Below, piece after piece: positions 43,397-52,042 of a stretch of 64,000 nucleotides of DNA. Location of the stretch: positions 124,001 through 188,000 of the forward strand of contig NC_009633.1 in assembly GCF_000016985.1 (NCBI RefSeq), given 5' to 3'. Both the position numbers and the translations under genes were made by a program. The notes beneath the pieces are model-generated. The model saw only the letters and a list, made by a program, of their open reading frames with translations, was not told where the DNA came from and made no database searches. The DNA comes from Alkaliphilus metalliredigens QYMF (GTDB lineage: Bacteria > Bacillota > Clostridia > Peptostreptococcales > Natronincolaceae). Numbering within the stretch: position 1 is the first letter of the stretch; each line of letters opens with the position of its first letter.

Positions 43397-44047
43397 ATGT
43401 ATATAAGAGAAAAAGCACTGACCATTTTAGAAAATATGAACGCAATGATCCTGGGTAAGGAAGCTGCCATGGAGGAAGGAGAAATATCCACAGAAACCGA
43501 GACCCTTACCCTAGAAAAGCCCTTCATGGTTTTAGCCACTCAAAACCCAGTAGAATATCAAGGGACATTCCCATTACTCGAAGCCCAGCTGGATCGCTTT
43601 TTAATGAAATTTTGCAAATGCAGAGGGAAGTAGAGGCAGTTTATGTAGAGGAAGACATTATTGGCTATATCGTAGAGTGGGTCAATGATCTACTGTTTCA
43701 GAATCAAACACATATATCGGATCTGCGACCCTACCAAATAGGAGATTCTATGAAGCGGATTCACTGGGAGGCTTCATCAAAGTCAAGAGGTGGTTTACGG
43801 GATCACATTGCCCTATGAAAAAGCCCAGGCAATTGAAAATTACTTGCAAAGTAACTATCCTTATTCCCTATCAGCTACCATCGTTCCCCAGTATGAGGAC
43901 TTTGTGGACCATTTTTTATTTGAGACCCAAACAGGGTATTGTACCTATTATGCCACGGCAATGACGGTGATGCTCAGAACCCAAGGGATTCCTGCCCGAT
44001 ATATAGAGGGGTATCGAATGCCCAAGAAAAATGAAGCAGGTAGATAA
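43397..44047 (+). pseudogene. Collapsed moxR / DUF58 / transglutaminase operon
   Basis: Short pieces of three genes of a known operon follow in order with large internal deletions and two frame changes. First comes a MoxR ATPase start ([13 protein letters not shown]) joined directly to its Walker B-proximal part ([21 protein letters not shown]) and C-terminal VYVEEDIIGYIVEWV. Then a DUF58 core (DLRPYQIGDSMKRIHWEAS) follows. Last is a TgpA-type transglutaminase core (TQTGYCTYYATAMTVMLRTQGIPARYIEGYR). Each piece keeps the family sequence, but none can make a working protein. Confidence 0.85.
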
Positions 44048-44265
44048 AAAGCTTCGTTACCACCTGGGACTTTGGAAGTATCTATATGTGAAGTATATCA
44101 AGTCAGGACATTATCAGTGAATGGATCCCCCTCAACAGAGGATTGTGAGACACAAGAAAGGAAGGTTAATTTTGTAATCTTTTCATCTTCGAGGATTTTG
44201 TAGTATTTTGCAAAAAAATTTGCTATAATGATTACAGATTATTAAAGTTAGGGAAGTGATATAGC

Positions 44266-45228
44266 ATGAAGGTATTTTTAAAAGTGTTTGCCATCTCTTT
44301 TATTATATTCGTACTTGTTTTTAGTGTAGGAGTCATGGCATTTAATACATTGATGAAGGAAGATAGCGCAGATTTTGATGAAGTTGTTGCCAGAGTAGAA
44401 GAAGATGATCATTATGATAAAGATGTAGAAGAAATAGATGAATTGCTGAGATTAGTTCAGGAGAGCAACCGTATCAACTTTATTGTACTTGGATTAGACG
44501 ATACCAGAAGTGACATGATGATGTTTGTTTCCTTTGATCCCGATGAAAAGCGAATGGATGGCATTTCCATTCCAAGAGACACCTACTACCCAAGACAGGG
44601 ATATACGGGTCCTGGTAAAAAGAAAATCAATGCGGCACATGGTGATCATGGTGCCAATGGTGTTAAAACCGTTGTAACAGACATATTATTTGATGTACCA
44701 GTGGATTACTATATCACAATGACCTATCAAGGGGTAGGTGCCATTGTCAACTCCCTAGGAGGCGTACCGGTTCATATTTCAAAACCGATGATCTACGATG
44801 ATCCCTATGATAACCCCCCATTACACATTAACTTTGCAGCGGGGAATCATGTACTAAAGGGTCCAGATGCAGTGAAATTTTTAAGATATAGACAACCAAA
44901 CCCAGGATCAGGCGCATTAGATCGTCATGGAGATATTGGAAGAATTGATGCACAGCAAGAGTTTATCCAATCGGCCATCAGTAAAGCAATGGGACCACGA
45001 CTTCCCAGTGTCGCCGGCCAGGCCTTTCGACATGTCCGTACAGATATAGATCTACAGGATGTCATGAGATTGGCAACTGCTGCAGTGGGAATGGATATGG
45101 CAAATGTACAAATTGCCACACTACCCGGTGAAGCATCTTATCAAGGGGGCGTATCCTACTATTTCCATGATCCTGAAGCAACAAGGGATCGATTAATGGA
45201 AATTTATAAAGGATCAACAGAAGAATAA
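44266..45228 (+). CDS. LytR-CpsA-Psr (LCP) family cell-wall ligase
   Basis: 320 residues with an N-terminal membrane helix (VFAISFIIFVLVFSVGVMAF). The LCP domain covers about 70-300 (NFIVLGLDDTRSDMMMFVSFDP, ISIPRDTYYPRQGY, KKINAAHGDHGANGVK, VKFLRYRQPN, GDIGRIDAQQEFIQS). The conserved Asp and Arg residues for phosphate and lipid binding are present. LCP proteins attach anionic polymers or glycans to peptidoglycan outside the cell. A GGGAAGTG site precedes it and a strong terminator follows. Confidence 0.93.
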   Translation: MKVFLKVFAISFIIFVLVFSVGVMAFNTLMKEDSADFDEVVARVEEDDHYDKDVEEIDELLRLVQESNRINFIVLGLDDTRSDMMMFVSFDPDEKRMDGISIPRDTYYPRQGYTGPGKKKINAAHGDHGANGVKTVVTDILFDVPVDYYITMTYQGVGAIVNSLGGVPVHISKPMIYDDPYDNPPLHINFAAGNHVLKGPDAVKFLRYRQPNPGSGALDRHGDIGRIDAQQEFIQSAISKAMGPRLPSVAGQAFRHVRTDIDLQDVMRLATAAVGMDMANVQIATLPGEASYQGGVSYYFHDPEATRDRLMEIYKGSTEE

Positions 45229-45245
45229 TGTAAAGTACAACATAG

Positions 45246-45280
45246 AAAGAGAGTAGGAATCGAATTCCTACTCTCTTTCA
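45246..45280 (+). terminator. Terminator of the LCP gene
   Basis: AAAGAGAGTAGGAAT / ATTCCTACTCTCTTT with T-rich tail. Confidence 0.93.
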
Positions 45281-45402
45281 TTTATAGTGGTGACTGGATA
45301 AGGGGGTGGGGGACTAACTTATTATTAAATTACCCCTCTATTTTTCCGTTAAACAACAAAAAGCTATTTTTTTTGACATTTTACATCAATTAAATTTAAA
45401 AG

Positions 45403-46785
45403 TTACTTTTCAGCTAATAGCATTTGGGCAATTAGATAAACATCTCCTGCACCCATGGTGAGTACGATGTCTCCAGCCTCAATATGATCATAAAGGTAGC
45501 GACTAATTTCTTCAAATCCTCCAATATATTGAGCAGGGTGCTCTTGTACGATGAGGTTCACTAGGCCTTGGCTGTTGACAATACCCTCATCTTTTTCTCT
45601 AGCCGCATAAATATCTGTGATAATAACATGATCAGCCAAATAAAATGATTTTGCAAAATCCTTCAATAGGGCTTGGGTACGGCTATAGGTATGGGGTTGA
45701 AAAACACACCAAATCTTTTTATGGGGATATTTTTTAGCCGCTTCTAGGGTCGCCCGGATTTCAACTGGGTGATGGGCATAATCATCAATCACCTTGGCTC
45801 CTTTTACCTCACCTAAGAGGTCAAACCGTCGGTGAATTCCCTTGAATCGTGTAATGTGCTTTGAAATAGCCACGGGGTCCACTCCTAGCACATAGGTGGT
45901 GGCAATGGCCGCCAAAGAATTATAAACATTATGTAGACCAGGAATATTTAATGAAAAAGACCCGATGGTCTTGCCTTCAAAGGATACGTCAAAGGAAGGT
46001 AGTCCTTCGAAACTAAATTCGATGTTATGGGCCATGAACTGACTTTTGGTTTTAATACCGTAGGTGATCACATGACAGTCTAAATCCCTAGAAATTTCCC
46101 TAACATGAGCATCGTCATAGGAGGCAATTAAGAAGCCTTCCTTTGGGATGCGTTGGGCAAATTTTTTAAAGGCAGACTTGATATGTTCAATGTCTTTGAA
46201 GTAGTCTAAATGATCTTCGTCAATATTGAGTATAATACCGATAAAGGGATAAAATTTCAGAAAGCTTTCTACATACTCACAGGCCTCTGTAATAAAATGC
46301 TGGCTTTGGCCAATCTTAATATTGCCTCCAATTTCATCGAGCTCTCCCCCCACTAAAATGGTGGGATCTAAATTAGAATATTCCATCAGTAGAGAAATAA
46401 GAGAAGTCGTTGTTGTTTTACCATGACTTCCAGCCACGGCAATGGCCTTTTCATATTTCTTCATGATTTGGCCTAACATTTCGGCTCGATCCGCCAGGGG
46501 GATTCCTAACTCCTCTGCCCGAATACGCTCCGGGTTATCAGCCTTAACAGCGGCGGTGTAAACCACCAAATCAGGGTTTTGTATATTTTCACTGGCATGA
46601 CCAATAAAAATTTCCGCCCCATGATCTCTCAATTTATGTGTAAGATTTGATTCCTTCATATCAGAACCAGAAATATGGTATCCATTTTCTAACAAAATTT
46701 CTGCAATCGCACTCATGCTAATACCGCCAATGCCAATTAAATGAATATGCTTTAGTTGATGTTCATCCATATTAAAAGCAATCAT
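45403..46785 (-). CDS. murC: UDP-N-acetylmuramate--L-alanine ligase
   Basis: Adds L-Ala to UDP-MurNAc, the first peptide step of peptidoglycan. 460 residues from the ATG behind GGAAGGAG (an earlier in-frame ATG has no site). MurC motifs: [31 protein letters not shown] (ATP loop), [36 protein letters not shown] and MGAGD. It lies opposite purR, as in several clostridia. Confidence 0.97.
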   Translation of the reverse strand: MIAFNMDEHQLKHIHLIGIGGISMSAIAEILLENGYHISGSDMKESNLTHKLRDHGAEIFIGHASENIQNPDLVVYTAAVKADNPERIRAEELGIPLADRAEMLGQIMKKYEKAIAVAGSHGKTTTTSLISLLMEYSNLDPTILVGGELDEIGGNIKIGQSQHFITEACEYVESFLKFYPFIGIILNIDEDHLDYFKDIEHIKSAFKKFAQRIPKEGFLIASYDDAHVREISRDLDCHVITYGIKTKSQFMAHNIEFSFEGLPSFDVSFEGKTIGSFSLNIPGLHNVYNSLAAIATTYVLGVDPVAISKHITRFKGIHRRFDLLGEVKGAKVIDDYAHHPVEIRATLEAAKKYPHKKIWCVFQPHTYSRTQALLKDFAKSFYLADHVIITDIYAAREKDEGIVNSQGLVNLIVQEHPAQYIGGFEEISRYLYDHIEAGDIVLTMGAGDVYLIAQMLLAEK

Positions 46786-46961
46786 GAATTTCACTCCTTC
46801 CATTGGTTCTTTCATTTAAAATGTCTCATAAGATATCTTTTTGTATTCTTGCCTTAAATATATATTTTAATTAATTTATAATATGAAACTCTAATATGTA
46901 TGATAACATAAAAAAAGCTTGAAATATACTATCTAGGTAGTACTTTATTGATTTTCTCTGT

Positions 46962-46998
46962 AAAAACGAATAAAATGGAAAATATAAATACGAACATT
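46962..46998 (+). promoter_or_regulatory. PurBox-like sites ahead of purR
   Basis: AAATACGAACATT (46986-46998) matches the Bacillus PurBox AWWWCCGAACWWT at 12 of 13 positions. A weaker AAAAACGAATAAA (46962-46974) lies 24 bp upstream. Its core CGAACATTCG is itself palindromic. This fits autoregulation of purR, with PRPP as the signal. Confidence 0.65.
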
Positions 46999-47019
46999 CG
47001 CCTTACAAGGAGGGAAAAA

Positions 47020-47841
47020 ATGACTAAGTTAAAACGTAATGAAAGAATTGCCGCCATGGTTAAGATTTTAGGAGATCATCCAAATCATATTTTTACATTA
47101 AATTATTTCACTGAAAAGTTTAATGCTGCAAAATCAACAATTAGTGAAGACATTGTCGTGGTTAAGGGAGCCATGGAAAAGATGGATTTAGGGAAAATAA
47201 AAACGATTTCAGGGGCTGCAGGGGGCGTTAAATACATTCCCATAACAGGTGCTAAAAAAAGTCAGCAGATTCTGCAGAATATTTGTGAAAAGATGAATTC
47301 ATCCCACCGAATTTTACCCGGGGGTTTTTTATACATGACAGATATTATATACCATCCACAGACCATCCATAACCTGGGAGAGCTTTTTGCCACCCAATTT
47401 AATTACGAAAATGTAGATGCCATTATTACCGTAGAGACAAAGGGAATTCCCCTTGCATTGATGGTTGCAAAGGCCATGAACCTGCCCCTGGTTATTTTGA
47501 GAAGAGATAATAAAGTAACCGAGGGATCCACAGTGAGTATTAACTACATTTCTGGATCTAGTGACAAAATTTCAAGGATGTCCCTATCCAGAAGGGCCCT
47601 AAAGCCAGGGGCAAGGGTGATCATTATTGATGACTTTATGAAAGCAGGGGGAACTGCCAAGGGAATGATCGACATGATGAAGGAATTTGAAGTAGAGGTA
47701 GAGGGAATTGGTGTTTTGATCGCCACCAAGGAGCCGCGTAAAAAGTTAGTCGACGAATATGTGCCACTATTGATCTTAGAGGATATCGGGGAGAGCCAAG
47801 GAAAGATTGATGTGGTCCCAAATCCCATTATTATTGAATAA
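47020..47841 (+). CDS. purR: Purine operon repressor PurR
   Basis: 273 residues, ATG behind AAGGAGGG. The N-terminal winged helix (NERIAAMVKILGDHPNHIFTLNYFTEKF) is followed by a phosphoribosyltransferase-fold effector domain with the PRPP loop VIIIDDFMKAGGTAKGM. In the family, PRPP binding relieves repression of purine genes. PurBox-like sites in its own leader suggest autoregulation. The in-frame upstream extension is rejected, as it has no ribosome site. spoVG follows 136 bp downstream. Confidence 0.96.
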   Translation: MTKLKRNERIAAMVKILGDHPNHIFTLNYFTEKFNAAKSTISEDIVVVKGAMEKMDLGKIKTISGAAGGVKYIPITGAKKSQQILQNICEKMNSSHRILPGGFLYMTDIIYHPQTIHNLGELFATQFNYENVDAIITVETKGIPLALMVAKAMNLPLVILRRDNKVTEGSTVSINYISGSSDKISRMSLSRRALKPGARVIIIDDFMKAGGTAKGMIDMMKEFEVEVEGIGVLIATKEPRKKLVDEYVPLLILEDIGESQGKIDVVPNPIIIE

Positions 47842-47977
47842 AATGAGAACTGAAAAAAATTCAGAAAATTATAATTACAGAAAGAAGGAAATTGGAAAAC
47901 CATGGAGAATAACAAAGGATAAGTAAATTTTTTTGTTCACACAGTTCAGCAAGACATAAGGAAGGTGGTGAAGGACG

Positions 47978-48274
47978 ATGAAGGTAACAGATGTACGTAT
48001 TAGAAAAGTGGCAGCGGAAGGTAAAATGAAGGCCATCGTTTCTGTAACATTTGATGAGGAATTTGTTGTACATGACATTAAAATCATTGAAGGACAGAAC
48101 GGGTTATTTATTGCCATGCCAAGTCGAAAAATGGGTGAAGGGGATTTTAGGGACATAGCTCATCCAATTAATTCCGACACAAGATCCAAGATCCAAGACG
48201 CAATTTTCGCAGAATATGCAATTATGAATGAAGAAGTACAAGTTCAAGTGCAAGTGACCGAAGAGGCCCTGTAA
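47978..48274 (+). CDS. spoVG: SpoVG regulator
   Basis: 98 residues, starting [10 protein letters not shown] and with the conserved [17 protein letters not shown]-like segment and [21 protein letters not shown], the SpoVG signature. It is a small DNA/RNA-binding regulator that affects sporulation, septation and many traits in Firmicutes. A GAAGGTGG site precedes it. The order purR-spoVG-glmU-prs is the conserved one. Confidence 0.97.
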   Translation: MKVTDVRIRKVAAEGKMKAIVSVTFDEEFVVHDIKIIEGQNGLFIAMPSRKMGEGDFRDIAHPINSDTRSKIQDAIFAEYAIMNEEVQVQVQVTEEAL

Positions 48275-48295
48275 AAAGGGTCTTTTTCTTTTTTG
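48262..48295 (+). terminator. Terminator of spoVG
   Basis: AGGCCCT / AGGGTCT hairpin with a long T-rich tail, starting inside the last spoVG codons. Confidence 0.75.
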
Positions 48296-48515
48296 GTAGG
48301 CATCTTCAAGAAAATAACCAGTCAGTTATCTAAATTTCAAAAAAGGGTTCATTAATTGCCTGAAATGTAATAAACTATTAAGGAGACATAAATGGACATA
48401 AATCGTGGCTACTCTCTCGTCTTATCTAAGGGGAGAGTTTTAGTAATGCACTGAGAATCAAATCCGTTAAAAGAGGGAATGGTAAATTAAAAATAGAGAG
48501 ATGGAAGGTGAAAGA

Positions 48516-49886
48516 ATGAAACTGAAGGCAATCATATTGGCGGCAGGAACAGGAACAAGAATGAAGTCGAAAATGCCTAAGGTACTTCACAAGGTATGTG
48601 GACAAACAATGTTAGGACATGTCATCGATGTGTCAAAGGATTCTAAGGCTGAAGAATGCATTGTTGTTGTGGGACATGGGGCTGAGGAAGTTCAGAAAAC
48701 CTTACCTGAGGGAGTCAAGACAGTGTTACAGGCAGAGCAACTAGGAACCGGTCATGCGGTGATGGTGGCAGAGGAACATATTGAGACCCAAGGAACAGTA
48801 TTGGTGCTCTACGGAGATGGACCATTAATTACAGAAGAAACATTAAATGCATTGATGACCTATCACCAAGAAGGGAAGTATAGTGCCACTGTGTTAACAG
48901 CAGAACTTGAAAATCCAACTGGGTACGGTAGAATTATCCGAGATGATGATGATCGGTTAAAAACCATTGTAGAGGAGAAGGATACCACGGTAGGAGAAAA
49001 GGAAGTCAGAGAAATTAATTCCGGGATCTATTGCTTTGATTCTAAGGTCCTAAAGGAAACACTTCCAAAAATTCAAAACAATAATTCCCAAAAAGAATAC
49101 TACTTAACCGATGCCCTGACCATTATAAAGCAAGAGGGGTTAAAGGTAGGGGTATACCAGATCGAAAACTATGAAGACATTATGGCGGTGAACTCCAGAG
49201 AACAATTGGCTGAAGTAGAGGAAGTCATGCAAAGGCGGATTGTGAAGAAGCATATGGAAGCAGGCGTTACATTTATTGATCCCCAAAGTACCTATATTGA
49301 AAAAACCGTGAAGGTCGGAATGGATACCATTCTTCACCCAGGCGTAATCCTTAAGGGCGCCACAGAAATAGGAGAAGATTGTATCATTGGACATAACAGC
49401 CGTATTGAAAACAGTATCCTTAAAAATGGCATTGAAGTTCAGAGCTCCACAATTATTGAAAGTACAATAGATGATCACGCTACCATTGGACCCTATGCCT
49501 ATCTAAGGCCCCAGAGTCACATTGGAAAGCATGTTAAAGTTGGGGATTTTGTAGAAGTTAAAAATGCCACAATAGACGATCATTCCAAGGCTGCTCACCT
49601 AGCCTATATAGGAGATGCAGAGATTGGAAAGCATGTGAACATTGGTTGTGGTGTTATTTTTGTCAATTATGATGGAATCAAAAAGCATAAGACAATTATA
49701 AAGGATCATGCCTTTGTAGGTAGTAACAGTAACCTTGTGGCCCCTATTACCATACAGGAATCAGCCTTTGTAGCTAGTGGATCCACCATTACAAGGGAAG
49801 TCCCTGCAGGCGCTTTGGCCGTTGGACGAAGCCGACAAGAAAATAAAGAAGGCTGGGTAGCACGAAAAGGAGTAGGGAAAAAATAA
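48516..49886 (+). CDS. glmU: Bifunctional UDP-GlcNAc pyrophosphorylase / GlcN-1-P acetyltransferase
   Basis: Makes UDP-GlcNAc for the cell wall. 456 residues from the ATG behind GGAAGGTG; a start five codons earlier is less likely. The uridyltransferase half (1-230) has LAAGTGTRMKSKMPKVLH and VLYGDGPLI. A linker leads to the left-handed beta helix (about 250-440, IGPYAYLRPQSHIGKHVKVGDFVEVKNATI...HLAYIGDAEIG) with the acetyl-CoA site. The operon with prs and pth is conserved. A hairpin (ACTCTC/GGAGAGT, 48412-48438) precedes it. Confidence 0.97.
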   Translation: MKLKAIILAAGTGTRMKSKMPKVLHKVCGQTMLGHVIDVSKDSKAEECIVVVGHGAEEVQKTLPEGVKTVLQAEQLGTGHAVMVAEEHIETQGTVLVLYGDGPLITEETLNALMTYHQEGKYSATVLTAELENPTGYGRIIRDDDDRLKTIVEEKDTTVGEKEVREINSGIYCFDSKVLKETLPKIQNNNSQKEYYLTDALTIIKQEGLKVGVYQIENYEDIMAVNSREQLAEVEEVMQRRIVKKHMEAGVTFIDPQSTYIEKTVKVGMDTILHPGVILKGATEIGEDCIIGHNSRIENSILKNGIEVQSSTIIESTIDDHATIGPYAYLRPQSHIGKHVKVGDFVEVKNATIDDHSKAAHLAYIGDAEIGKHVNIGCGVIFVNYDGIKKHKTIIKDHAFVGSNSNLVAPITIQESAFVASGSTITREVPAGALAVGRSRQENKEGWVARKGVGKK

Positions 49887-49935
49887 TAAATTGATGAAGT
49901 CAGATTGAACAAAACTTAAGGAGGAAAAGTAAATA

Positions 49936-50883
49936 ATGAATACGAGTGGAAGTGGGATAAAAATATTTTGTGGTAATTCAAATACAGAGTTAGCAAGTAA
50001 AATTGCTGAGATTCTTGGTGGAGAGATTGGAGAGGCTGAAGTATCAACCTTCAGTGATGGCGAAATTTCCGTTAATATTTTGGAAACTGTTCGTGGGGCA
50101 GATGTATTCGTTGTGCAATCAACAAACCCTCCAGTGAACGACAACTTAATGGAATTACTCATTATGATTGACGCCTTTAAGCGTGCTTCAGCAGGAAGGA
50201 TTACTGCAGTGCTGCCATACTACGGATATGCGAGACAAGATCGAAAGGCAAAAGCCAGAGATCCAATTACAGCCAAGCTAGTGGCAGACATCTTGACGAC
50301 TGCAGGTGCGGATCGCGTATTAACAATGGACTTACATGCTGCTCAAATTCAAGGATACTTTAATATTCCAGTGGATCACCTATTAGGGGTACCGATTCTA
50401 GCAAAATACTTCAAGGAAAAGAACCTCAAGGATGTTGTTGTTGTTTCACCTGACCTCGGCAGTGTTACCCGGGCAAGAAATCTTGCAAACCATTTAGATG
50501 CACCTATTGCCATCATTGACAAACGAAGACCTAAGGCAAATGTGGCAGAGATCATGAATATTATTGGAGAAATTGAGGGTAAAAATGTAATTTTAATTGA
50601 TGACATGATTGATACAGCAGGAACCATTACCCAAGGAGCCAATGCCCTAAAGGAATTTGGCGCCAAGGATGTGTATGCATGTTGCACCCATCCTGTATTA
50701 TCTGGACCTGCCATGGAAAGAATTGAAAATTCCGTCATCAAGGAGTTAATTATCACCGATACCATTCCACTACCGCCAGAAAAACACAGTGATAAGATCA
50801 AGATTATGACTGTGGCCCCAGTTTTCGCAGAGGCCATTCGAAGAATCTACAATAATGTTTCTGTTAGCAAATTATTTGATTAG
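49936..50883 (+). CDS. prs: Ribose-phosphate pyrophosphokinase (PRPP synthase)
   Basis: Makes PRPP, used for nucleotide, His and Trp biosynthesis and as the PurR effector. 315 residues of class I type: [19 protein letters not shown], the flexible loop [18 protein letters not shown], the Mg-binding [13 protein letters not shown] and the PRPP loop [13 protein letters not shown]. An AAGGAGG site precedes it. It lies 49 bp after glmU and 16 bp before pth, so the three probably form one operon. Confidence 0.98.
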   Translation: MNTSGSGIKIFCGNSNTELASKIAEILGGEIGEAEVSTFSDGEISVNILETVRGADVFVVQSTNPPVNDNLMELLIMIDAFKRASAGRITAVLPYYGYARQDRKAKARDPITAKLVADILTTAGADRVLTMDLHAAQIQGYFNIPVDHLLGVPILAKYFKEKNLKDVVVVSPDLGSVTRARNLANHLDAPIAIIDKRRPKANVAEIMNIIGEIEGKNVILIDDMIDTAGTITQGANALKEFGAKDVYACCTHPVLSGPAMERIENSVIKELIITDTIPLPPEKHSDKIKIMTVAPVFAEAIRRIYNNVSVSKLFD

Positions 50884-50899
50884 ATAAGAGGTGGCACAA

Positions 50900-51457
50900 A
50901 TGTACATCATCGTTGGACTAGGAAATCCAGGTAAAAAATATAGTGGAACAAGACATAATGTTGGCTTTGATGTCATTGATCTCTTAGCCCACAGGCTAGG
51001 GATAACTGTCAATAAACTGAAGCACAAGGCCCTCTATGGAGAGGCACGTATTGGGGGAGAAAAGGTGATTTTGGCTAAACCCCAAACATTTATGAATTTA
51101 AGTGGTGAAAGCATACGAGAGATGATGCAGTTTTATAAGATTGATCCCGAAAACCTCATTGTTATTTATGATGACATTGATGTGAAGGTAGGCTCATTGC
51201 GGATTCGACAAAGTGGAAGCGCAGGAACCCATAATGGTATGAAGTCTACGATTTATCAGCTGCAGACCGATGCATTCCCACGGATTCGAATCGGTGTGGG
51301 GCGACCTGAATTTGGTGACTTATCTAACTACGTACTAGGTTCCTTTACAAAGGACGAAATTCCCTTAATGAAGGAATCCCTTGAACGAGCAACCTTGACT
51401 GTGGAGTCCATTGTCATAGATGGAATTGATAAAGCCATGAATCGGTACAATGGATAG
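50900..51457 (+). CDS. pth: Peptidyl-tRNA hydrolase
   Basis: Recycles tRNA from prematurely released peptidyl-tRNA. 185 residues from the ATG behind AGAGGTGG (a GTG nine bases earlier sits inside that site). Family motifs: VGLGNPGKKYSGTRHNVGF with the catalytic His, KPQTFMNLSGES, VIYDDIDVKVGSLRIRQSGSAGTHNGMKS (catalytic Asp) and RIRIGVGRP. Confidence 0.97.
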   Translation: MYIIVGLGNPGKKYSGTRHNVGFDVIDLLAHRLGITVNKLKHKALYGEARIGGEKVILAKPQTFMNLSGESIREMMQFYKIDPENLIVIYDDIDVKVGSLRIRQSGSAGTHNGMKSTIYQLQTDAFPRIRIGVGRPEFGDLSNYVLGSFTKDEIPLMKESLERATLTVESIVIDGIDKAMNRYNG

Positions 51458-51574
51458 AAATTGAATAAATCCCATAGATCAGGCCCATCCTAACAGTGAA
51501 AGATCCCAGCCAGCTTACCCTTGGCAGGGGGTCTGACACCCTTTTTAAAAATCAGGACTAAAAGGAGCGTAAGG

Positions 51575-51955
51575 ATGGGGATTATTGCAGGCATAATTGC
51601 GGCATTACTTGCTTATTTATTAAATAAGTGGGCTTTAAAGGGGGTAGGAGAACGGGGGTTGATTGCCTTGGTCCCTTTTATTGAAGAGGCAGCCAAAAGT
51701 GGCGTGGCCTTTTTATTAAAAACCTCCTTCATACAGGCCCACTTTGTTTTTGGTTGTGTTGAAGGGGTTTATGATATGATGACATCATCAAAGAAAATTG
51801 GTAAATGGGCAGCCCTTGCCAGTATCCTAAGCCATAGCTTTTTTGGCGGCATTACCTATTTCGTTTATACACAAACCCAAGCACTACTTTTGTCCATCAT
51901 GGCAGCTTGGATCTTCCATAGTGGATGGAATTGGTACATTACAAAATATTTATAG
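51575..51955 (+). CDS. Small membrane protein with PrsW-like protease motifs, 126 aa
   Basis: ATG behind AAAAGGAG. Three or four membrane helices. The motif order resembles a minimal PrsW/M82 intramembrane protease core: PFIEEAAKSGVAF (EExxK), FVFGCVEGVYDMM (Glu in a helix), ILSHSFFGG (His) and IFHSGWNWY (HxxxN). PrsW releases sigma factors by cleaving anti-sigma proteins; full PrsW has more than 200 residues, so this is a short relative at best. It lies between pth and mfd. A rough hairpin near 51520 may end the prs-pth transcript. Confidence 0.6.
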   Translation: MGIIAGIIAALLAYLLNKWALKGVGERGLIALVPFIEEAAKSGVAFLLKTSFIQAHFVFGCVEGVYDMMTSSKKIGKWAALASILSHSFFGGITYFVYTQTQALLLSIMAAWIFHSGWNWYITKYL

Positions 51956-52042
51956 CGGTAGACAAGCCCGGGAGGATGGATCCCGGGCTAAAGCCGTTCG
52001 CCAAATTTTAATAAAACTATTCTACCAAGGCAGGTGAAGACC

